10,758 nucleotides of DNA from Rhodospirillaceae bacterium (lineage in GTDB: Bacteria > Pseudomonadota > Alphaproteobacteria > Rhodospirillales > 2-02-FULL-58-16), in contig JAUXMA010000026.1 of the NCBI GenBank assembly GCA_030623425.1, positions 1 through 10,758 of the forward strand, written 5' to 3'. Positions 6,200 through 10,758 of the stretch are shown piece by piece (within the stretch, counting starts at the first letter, position 1; each line of letters begins with the position of its first letter). The notes under the pieces are model-generated. The model was not told the DNA's origin, ran no database searches, and worked only from the letters and a program-made list of their open reading frames with translations. The position numbers and the translations under genes were made by a program.

Positions 6200-8620
6200 T
6201 CAGCCTTTCAGGGACCCATAGGCCTCGGGATCGAAAACATCCACCTGGATCACATCGTCCCGGATCTCTTCGGCTTCTTTCATGAGCCGGGCTTCCTCGG
6301 CGTCAATGACGCCGGCGGCGAGGCCATCCTCGATGAGTCGGTCGTCGGGAGCGCGCCGCAACGATCCCTCGCGCACGGCCTCCTTGAGTTTCGCCTTGCC
6401 GGGCAGAGCCTCGACGATCTTGGCGAGCGCCGCTTCCAGCTTGCCGAGCCCGTCCTCGTCGGGCGGCGGATGATAAATGTCCGAGGTCAGGTGCCGGCGC
6501 ATCTCGCCGTCCTCCAGCAGCCCCCGCGCCACTTTCGCACCCAGCGCGTCACTGGGCGGGCGCAGGCGCGGGCCAAGGGGAAACGCCAAAAGCCTGACCA
6601 GCCAGGCCACCGCGGCGTTGGGAAAATTGTCGAGGACGCCCAAGAGGGCCGTCTGGATTTTGAATAACGCCAGGGTGCACGACCAATGGACGAGGACGAG
6701 ATCCCGCTCCGGCCGGCCTTGGTCGTGGAACCGCTTGAGGGCGGCGGAGGCGAGATACATCCACGCCAAAGCGTCGGCCAAGCGGCCGCTGATTTTCTCG
6801 CGCCGCTTGAGCCCGCCTCCGAGCACCGCCAAGGCGGCGTCCGCGACCAGCGCGAAAGCGGCGCTGAAACGGGTGAGCTTGCGGAAATAGGCCCTTTCGG
6901 ACCCGCCGGCCGGAGCGGCGGCCAACCCGCCGCCGCTCAAGCCGAGCAGCAGGGCGCGGGCGGCGTTGCGGAAAACGGAGTTCAGATGGCCGAAAAAAGC
7001 GCCGTCGAAACGGACAATATCCCCCGTTTCCAGGGCTTCCATCTCGCCGCGCACGTATGGATGGGAGCGGATCGCGCCTTGCCCGAAAATGATCAGTGAA
7101 CGGGTCAGGATGTTGGCGCCTTCCACCGTAATGGAGATGGGGACGCCGACGAAGCCGCGTCCGAGGATGTTTTTGGGCCCCCGGCAGATCGCCGCGCCGG
7201 CGCGGATGTCCATGGCGTCGGCCATGATGGTCCGCATGCCCTGGGTCAGGTAGGCCTTGACGATCGCCGACAGGACCGCCGGTTTCTCGCCGGCATCGAC
7301 GGCGCCGCAGGTCAGCGTTCTGGCGGCGTTCATGAAGTAGGTGTAGCCGCCGATGCGGGCCAGCGGCTCCTCGATCCCTTCGAAGCGTCCGATCGGCATG
7401 TTGAACTGCTCGCGGACGGTGGCGTAGGCGCCGACCACGCGCGTCGCCAGTTCGGCGGCGCCGACGGAGAGCGATGGCAAGGAGACGGACCGTCCGGCGG
7501 CCAGCGACTCCATGAGCATCTTCCACCCCTGCCCGATGCCGTCGCCGCCGCCGATGATGAAACTCATCGGCACGAAGACGTCTTTTCCGAAGATCGGTCC
7601 GTTGGCGAAAGGCACGCCCATGGGGTCATGGCGGTCGCCGATTTCGATCCCCGCCAAGCCGGACGGAATCAAGGCGCAAGTGATACCAAGGTCCGGGGCG
7701 TCGCCGATAAGCCCGTCCGGGTCGTAAAGGCGGAAAGCCAGCCCGACGACGGTGGCGACCGGCGCCAAGGTAATATAGCGCTTGCGCCAGTTGAGGCGGA
7801 TGCCGAGAACCTCCTCGCCGGCGAATTCGCCCCGGCAAATGACGCCGGTGCTTTTGGTCGCCGCCGCGTCGCTTCCCGCCTCCGGCTCGGTGAGGGCGAA
7901 ACAGGGGATTTCCTCGCCGCTAGCCAGGCCGGGCAGGTAGCGGCGTTTTTGCTCCTCCGTTCCGTAATGAAGCAGCAATTCCCCCGGCCCCAGCGAGTTG
8001 GGGACCATGACCGTGACGGCGGCGGCGACGCTGCGGCTGGAAATCTTGGTGATGACGGCGGAATGGGCGATGGCCGAAAAGCCGAGCCCGCCATATTCCT
8101 CGGGAATGATCATGCCGAAGAAACGCCGTCGCTTGAGGAACTCCCAGACCTCCGGCGGCAGATCCCGTTGCTGGGCGATCTGCCAATCGTCGATCATGGC
8201 GCAGAGCTCTTCCGTCGGGCCTTCCAGAAAGGCGCGCTCCGTCTCCGAGAGCGGCCGCGGCCGGAAGTCGAGCAGCTTCTGCCAGTCGGGCCGGCCAGAA
8301 AACAAATCGCCATCCCACCAGACGGTGCCGGCCTCGAGCGCGATGCGCTCGGTATCGCTCATTTTAGGGAGGGCTTTCTCCGCCATGCGCATCAGCGGCG
8401 AGGTGACCAGACGGCGGCGAAGAAAGGCGATGCCGAAAACGCCGGCGGCGGCAAGGGCGAGCCCGGTCACGGCCAGGAACACCCTAGGCGAATCAATGCC
8501 CTGGCCCGCCCAGGCGACGAGCAAGGCGGCGACAAGGGAAACCCATGCCCAATACCCGCGCCCGGCGTAAAGCAGACCGATGAACAGGAGCAACCCGATC
8601 ACGGGGAAGAGCATGGGCAT
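6200..8620 (-). CDS. fadE: FadE-type acyl-CoA dehydrogenase
   Basis: This flavoenzyme makes the first double bond in fatty acyl-CoA during beta-oxidation and passes electrons on to the respiratory chain. The 806 residues are close to E. coli FadE (814). Hydrophobic N-terminal segments near residues 4-20, 25-40 and 47-67 suggest a membrane anchor. The acyl-CoA dehydrogenase core follows: IIPEEYGGLGFS near 171, the signature FALTEPEAGSDAAATKS near 241-256, and TVEGANILTRS near 498-508, whose Glu500 aligns with the catalytic base of the family. FGQGAIRSHPYV is typical of FadE. The remainder matches the FadE-specific C-terminal domain (DUF1974 type). The ATG at 8620 has GAAGGA upstream, embedded in the end of the 39-codon stump that precedes it. 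Only 12 bp separate it from the converging crp-like gene. Confidence 0.95.
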   Translation of the reverse strand: MPMLFPVIGLLLFIGLLYAGRGYWAWVSLVAALLVAWAGQGIDSPRVFLAVTGLALAAAGVFGIAFLRRRLVTSPLMRMAEKALPKMSDTERIALEAGTVWWDGDLFSGRPDWQKLLDFRPRPLSETERAFLEGPTEELCAMIDDWQIAQQRDLPPEVWEFLKRRRFFGMIIPEEYGGLGFSAIAHSAVITKISSRSVAAAVTVMVPNSLGPGELLLHYGTEEQKRRYLPGLASGEEIPCFALTEPEAGSDAAATKSTGVICRGEFAGEEVLGIRLNWRKRYITLAPVATVVGLAFRLYDPDGLIGDAPDLGITCALIPSGLAGIEIGDRHDPMGVPFANGPIFGKDVFVPMSFIIGGGDGIGQGWKMLMESLAAGRSVSLPSLSVGAAELATRVVGAYATVREQFNMPIGRFEGIEEPLARIGGYTYFMNAARTLTCGAVDAGEKPAVLSAIVKAYLTQGMRTIMADAMDIRAGAAICRGPKNILGRGFVGVPISITVEGANILTRSLIIFGQGAIRSHPYVRGEMEALETGDIVRFDGAFFGHLNSVFRNAARALLLGLSGGGLAAAPAGGSERAYFRKLTRFSAAFALVADAALAVLGGGLKRREKISGRLADALAWMYLASAALKRFHDQGRPERDLVLVHWSCTLALFKIQTALLGVLDNFPNAAVAWLVRLLAFPLGPRLRPPSDALGAKVARGLLEDGEMRRHLTSDIYHPPPDEDGLGKLEAALAKIVEALPGKAKLKEAVREGSLRRAPDDRLIEDGLAAGVIDAEEARLMKEAEEIRDDVIQVDVFDPEAYGSLKG

Positions 8621-8624
8621 GGTT

Positions 8625-8744
8625 TTATCCTTCGATCTTGACGGTGGCGAGGCCGGCCTCGGGATCGACGGCCCATTCGAACACCTGGCGGAGCGCTTTC
8701 ACGCGGGCATTGGCGGCCTCGGGGAACACGAGCCGCACATACAT
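8625..8744 (-). pseudogene. 39-codon stump upstream of fadE
   Basis: The frame encodes MYVRLVFPEAANARVKALRQ and then a segment ending ATVKIEG before TAA. The stop lies 4 nt before the fadE ATG, and the fadE ribosome-binding site is formed by its last codons, which is how operon neighbours are arranged. The content is clearly protein-like and GC-rich, but it is cut off by an in-frame TGA (8745-8747) just where the sequence turns AT-rich. I read it as the 3' end of a former gene in the fadE operon. A genuine 39-residue protein is possible. I do not recognise the family. Confidence 0.45.
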
Positions 8745-8760
8745 TCATTCAATTAAAAAA

Positions 8761-8790
8761 AATATAACGGGAGAAATTGTTCGTACCCAA
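8761..8790 (-). promoter_or_regulatory. Weak candidate promoter for fadE
   Basis: On the minus strand TTGGGT (8785-8790) and TATATT (8761-8766) are 18 nt apart; the -10 matches the consensus at five of six bases and the -35 is poor. It lies in the AT-rich tract just upstream of the 39-codon stump and would read through it into fadE. If the region is a rearrangement scar, this could be a replacement promoter. Confidence 0.3.
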
Positions 8791-8876
8791 ATGCTACCCC
8801 GATAGCAGCTTGCGGTTAATGCGATATCCGCAACATAACGAAAATTAAGGGGCCATTGAAAGAATTGAGGTGGCCT

Positions 8877-8948
8877 TAAGGGACTGCCTTCGACGACAAG
8901 CTTGAACCCCGCACCGCGGGCGCGGACCTGGATCGGGTTGCCAGGCCG
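8877..8948 (-). pseudogene. Possible FlgA-like fragment
   Basis: A 24-residue stretch, RPGNPIQVRARGAGFKLVVE followed by GSPL, resembles the start of the FlgA C-terminal (SAF/beta-clip) domain. From memory, the E. coli FlgA segment has the same G-x-x-hydrophobic-x-V-x-A-x-G-x-G-F-x4-E-G-x-x-L pattern. Nothing FlgA-like continues on either side, so at best it is a short relic. The match is by eye and could be chance. Confidence 0.25.
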
Positions 8949-8964
8949 AAAACCACCCTGTCTG

Positions 8965-8984
8965 GTTGCTACAAAGTTGCTACA
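8965..8984. repeat. Paired 9-nt direct repeat near tRNA-Pro
   Basis: GTTGCTACA occurs at 8965-8973 and again at 8976-8984, a period of 11 bp or one helical turn. The core TGCTAC also occurs at 8792-8797. The pair lies 47 bases from the 3' end of tRNA-Pro. Closely spaced direct repeats beside a tRNA 3' end can be protein-binding sites of integration systems, but no integrase gene is present. Confidence 0.35.
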
Positions 8985-8991
8985 CAAGAAG

Positions 8992-9023
8992 CAAGGGGCC
9001 ACGGCAAAAACCGTAACCCCTTG
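8992..9023 (-). terminator. Hairpin just downstream of tRNA-Pro
   Basis: CAAGGGG (8992-8998) pairs with CCCCTTG (9017-9023) and ACGG (9001-9004) with CCGT (9011-9014), with a 2x2 internal loop and a 6-nt apical loop. It begins 7 nt after the tRNA-Pro 3' end in the direction of transcription. The following GCTTCTTG is only a weak U tract, so termination is likely but not certain. Confidence 0.5.
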
Positions 9024-9030
9024 TTGTATA

Positions 9031-9107
9031 TGGTCGGAGCGGCGGGATTTGAACCCACGACCCCTACACCCCCAGTGTAGTGCGCTACCAGACTGCGCTA
9101 CGCTCCG
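9031..9107 (-). tRNA. tRNA-Pro (GGG anticodon)
   Basis: The reverse complement folds as a cloverleaf with acceptor arms CGGAGCG and CGCTCCG and the D-arm GCGCAGTCTGGTAGCGC. The anticodon stem CTACA/TGTAG flanks CTGGGGG with anticodon GGG. The T-arm is CGTGGGTTCAAATCCCGC and the discriminator is A with an encoded CCA. The C1-G72 start pair is typical of bacterial tRNA-Pro. Confidence 0.97.
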
Positions 9108-9126
9108 TTGATCGCCGATGGATGTT

Positions 9127-9155
9127 TTTATACGCGCCGCGCCGCCGCCAGGCAA
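9127..9155 (-). promoter_or_regulatory. sigma70-type promoter of tRNA-Pro
   Basis: On the minus strand TTGCCT (9150-9155) and TATAAA (9127-9132) are separated by exactly 17 nt of pure G and C. Transcription would start near 9120, about 13 nt before the tRNA 5' end. The all-GC sequence around the start is reminiscent of stringently controlled stable-RNA promoters; that is inference. Confidence 0.7.
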
Positions 9156-9200
9156 CATCCGTAAAGTAGCGGACGCCGGTCCCGTCAGCCGCCCGGTCGG

Positions 9201-9659
9201 TCAGCCGGTGGAATCGTTCAAAAGGCCGCGGATCGCCTCCAGCTCCTCGAGCACCGCCTGCAATTCGGCGCGTTGGGAGCCGTTGAGGCCGCGATCCTCC
9301 TTCTCCACGCCGGCGACTTCGCCTTGGCCGGCGACGGCCTTGGCGCCGTTCTGGCGCAGCAGTTTCTGGACGCCCTTGATGGTGTAGCCGTCGTTGTAGA
9401 GAAGGTCGCGGATGCGGCGCAGCAGCGCCAGCTCCTCGGGCCGGTAATAACGCCGTCCGCCGCCGCGCTTGAGCGGCCGGATATGGGGAAACTTGGTTTC
9501 CCAGAATCTGAGCACGTGCTGGGGGAGTTCCAGTTCCCGGGCGACCTCGCTGATGGTCCAGAACGCCTCCGCCGACTTGCCGCCGCGCCGCCCGTCCCGC
9601 GATCCGCCGACGGCGAGGTCGGGGGAAGACGAGGCCGTCTTTGCGGAGGTTGGCGCCAT
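9201..9659 (-). CDS. MerR-family transcriptional regulator
   Basis: The 152-residue protein has a disordered N-terminus of about 30 residues. The MerR winged helix-turn-helix begins at [20 protein letters not shown] and continues through [20 protein letters not shown], then [20 protein letters not shown] (about residues 33-103). A Gly/Val/Glu linker and a short C-terminal helix ([19 protein letters not shown]) likely form the dimer contact. There are no metal-binding cysteines in the C-terminus, so it is not a metal sensor of the MerR/CueR kind. It starts 2 bp after the ihfA stop and so is co-transcribed with ihfA. The ihfA-merR pair is, to my knowledge, conserved in alphaproteobacteria, but its targets are not known to me. 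Confidence 0.9.
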   Translation of the reverse strand: MAPTSAKTASSSPDLAVGGSRDGRRGGKSAEAFWTISEVARELELPQHVLRFWETKFPHIRPLKRGGGRRYYRPEELALLRRIRDLLYNDGYTIKGVQKLLRQNGAKAVAGQGEVAGVEKEDRGLNGSQRAELQAVLEELEAIRGLLNDSTG

Positions 9660-9661
9660 AA

Positions 9662-9976
9662 TCAGCTAGTCGTCCCGGACCGCTTTGCCTCGTTGATCCG
9701 TTTTTTGAGAAGTTGCGAGGGACGGAAAACGAGCACCTTGCGTGGCAGGATCGGCACTTCCTCGCCGGTTTTCGGGTTGCGGCCGATCCTTTGCCTTTTT
9801 TGCCGCACCGAGAAACTGCCGAACGACGAGATTTTCACACTTTCCCCGCGACCCAGGGATTCGCCGATATGGTTCAAGACGGATTCAACCAATTCAGCCG
9901 ATTCGTTGCGTGACAAGCCGACTTCCTGATACACCGCCTCGCCAAGTTGCGCGCGGGTGATGGTTCTCCCAGCCAT
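9662..9976 (-). CDS. ihfA: Integration host factor subunit alpha
   Basis: IHF is a heterodimeric DNA-bending protein that binds specific sites and shapes promoters, replication origins and recombination complexes; this is its alpha subunit. The 104 residues begin [20 protein letters not shown]. The core [20 protein letters not shown] and the arm [20 protein letters not shown], with the conserved intercalating proline, are typical of IhfA rather than HU. The ATG at 9976 follows a perfect AAGGAGGG ribosome-binding site with 5-nt spacing. It lies 127 bp after fabH and 2 bp before the MerR gene. A separate promoter is visible in the fabH-ihfA gap. Confidence 0.95.
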   Translation of the reverse strand: MAGRTITRAQLGEAVYQEVGLSRNESAELVESVLNHIGESLGRGESVKISSFGSFSVRQKRQRIGRNPKTGEEVPILPRKVLVFRPSQLLKKRINEAKRSGTTS

Positions 9977-10006
9977 GCCAACCCTCCTTGGATTTCGCTA
10001 GCCCAA

Positions 10007-10035
10007 AGGGTATCGCCAGGGAAGAATTGCGTCAA
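10007..10035 (-). promoter_or_regulatory. sigma70-type promoter of ihfA
   Basis: On the minus strand TTGACG (10030-10035) and TACCCT (10007-10012) are 17 nt apart in the gap between fabH and ihfA. Transcription would start near 10000, giving a leader of about 24 nt with the AAGGAGG site near its end. It would let ihfA and merR be expressed apart from fabH. Confidence 0.6.
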
Positions 10036-10103
10036 TATCAAAGGGATGTCCTCTTGCCGGCGCCGGATCGGAGCCGCCGCGCCGTTGTTCCGCCGGCAGA
10101 GCG

Positions 10104-10758
10104 CTACCAGCGGACCAGGCCCGCTCCCCAGGTCATGCCGGCGCCCATGGCTTCCATCAGCACCAAATGCCCAGGGCGAATGCGGCCGTCGCCGAGCGCT
10201 TCGTCGAGGGCCAGGGGAATCGAGGCGGCGGAGGTGTTGGCGTGGCGGTCGACGGTGACGACGACGCGCTCGGCCGGAAGCCCCAATTTGCGGGCGGTGC
10301 TGTCGAGAATGCGCTTGTTGGCCTGGTGCGGCACCAGCCAGTCGACGTCGCCGATGGTCAAGCCATTGGCTTCCAGGGCCTCGAGGGCGACGTTGGCGAG
10401 ATTGGCGACGGCGTGCCGGAAAACCTCGCGTCCGGACATCTTCACGGTGCCGACGGTCTGGGTCGACGACGGTCCGCCGTCGACGAAAAGCAGTTTGCCC
10501 AGGCGTCCGTCGGAATGCAGATGAAACGACAAAATGCCCCGCCCTTGGCCGCCGCCATCGCCCGCCTCGCCGGCGCCCAAGGCGCCATCGCCCGCCTCGC
10601 CGGCGCGCACGATGACGGCGCCGGCGCCGTCGCCAAAACGGATGCAGGTGGAGCGGTCCCGCCAGTCGACGATCCTGGAGAACGTCTCGGCACCGAGGAC
10701 GAGCGCCGTCCTGGCCTGGCCCGTGCGGATGAAGGCGTCGGCGGTGGAAAGGGCGAAA
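10104..10758 (-). CDS. fabH: Beta-ketoacyl-ACP synthase III (FabH), C-terminal 217 residues
   Basis: FabH condenses acetyl-CoA with malonyl-ACP to start fatty-acid synthesis in the cytoplasm. The frame enters from the right edge at [20 protein letters not shown], so the N-terminal third with the catalytic cysteine is outside. [13 protein letters not shown] and [12 protein letters not shown] follow. The two other catalytic residues are visible: His in [13 protein letters not shown] and Asn in [14 protein letters not shown]. The C-terminus [13 protein letters not shown] ends in TAG as the family does. An oddity is a 10-residue tandem duplication built on AGEAGDG between the GDGAGAV strand and [10 protein letters not shown], in what should be a surface loop. 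plsX usually precedes fabH in this lineage. Identity is very secure. Confidence 0.95.
   Translation of the reverse strand, partial: FALSTADAFIRTGQARTALVLGAETFSRIVDWRDRSTCIRFGDGAGAVIVRAGEAGDGALGAGEAGDGGGQGRGILSFHLHSDGRLGKLLFVDGGPSSTQTVGTVKMSGREVFRHAVANLANVALEALEANGLTIGDVDWLVPHQANKRILDSTARKLGLPAERVVVTVDRHANTSAASIPLALDEALGDGRIRPGHLVLMEAMGAGMTWGAGLVRW
10553..10606. repeat. 24-bp direct repeat inside fabH
   Basis: The 24 bases at 10553-10576 recur exactly at 10583-10606, a 30-bp period. Because 30 is a multiple of three the fabH frame is kept and the protein gains a 10-residue repeat containing AGEAGDG twice. It is a typical replication-slippage product in GC-rich DNA. Confidence 0.85.

Noticed and set aside
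7628..8641. 337-codon plus-strand open frame opposite fadE
   Set aside because: Antisense shadow of FadE, rich in Gly, Ala, Arg and Asp with no domain; FadE motifs on the minus strand are unambiguous.
8847..9001. Direct repeat AAGGGGCCA at 8847-8855 and 8993-9001 as an att pair
   Set aside because: Only 9 bp match, the flanks differ completely, and neither copy overlaps the tRNA 3' end.
8745..9158. Minus-strand open frame spanning tRNA-Pro (AQSGSALHWGCRGRGFKSRR)
   Set aside because: This is the well-known false protein produced by translating a tRNA-Pro gene. Similar false frames cover tRNA-Asp (2446-2643) and tRNA-Val (2884-3111).

Overview
The window looks like chromosomal DNA of a high-GC alphaproteobacterium, probably near Rhodospirillales. 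The reasons are a Nuo complex with separate nuoC and nuoD, an HU gene next to tRNA-Val/tRNA-Asp upstream of nuoA, and a fabH-ihfA-merR run, an arrangement I know from alphaproteobacteria. I see no phage, IS, CRISPR or defence module. This is mostly housekeeping sequence with two disturbed stretches, 3377-4916 and 8625-9030.

Layout. (1) 1-3376, all minus strand, read right to left: hup (HU), a strong symmetric hairpin, tRNA-Val(UAC), tRNA-Asp(GUC) with its own sigma70-like promoter, then nuoA-nuoB-nuoC-nuoD (nuoD runs off the left edge). The nuo genes overlap or nearly abut, as in an operon, and encode the start of proton-pumping NADH:quinone oxidoreductase. (2) 3377-4916: about 670 bases with no gene but some inverted repeats; then a plus-strand coding remnant broken by an in-frame TGA and a frame change (4044-4596), a doubtful minus-strand small ORF, and a good plus-strand intrinsic terminator. 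The lon gene that often lies upstream of hup is absent. (3) 5067-6187, plus strand: a small predicted lipoprotein and a Crp/Fnr-family regulator that keeps most CRP DNA-contact and cAMP-contact residues. (4) 6200-8620, minus strand: a full-length FadE-type membrane-anchored acyl-CoA dehydrogenase, converging on the crp-like gene with only 12 bp between. Four bases upstream of fadE ends a 39-codon reading frame that looks like the 3' stump of a lost upstream gene. (5) 8745-9030: an AT-richer tract between that stump and tRNA-Pro(GGG), holding a possible FlgA-like fragment, short direct repeats and a hairpin; it reads as a rearrangement scar beside a tRNA. (6) 9031-10758, minus strand: tRNA-Pro, then (in transcription order) fabH (partial, off the right edge), ihfA with its own promoter, and a MerR-family regulator 2 bp after ihfA. 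fabH carries a perfect 24-bp direct repeat that adds a 10-residue duplication.

Functionally, the intact genes cover respiration (Nuo), fatty-acid synthesis initiation (FabH) and beta-oxidation (FadE), nucleoid architecture (HU and IHF-alpha), and two regulators. I did not find a clearly new multi-gene system. The most useful leads are the decayed gene at 4044-4596, the scar at 8625-9030 and the FabH duplication.
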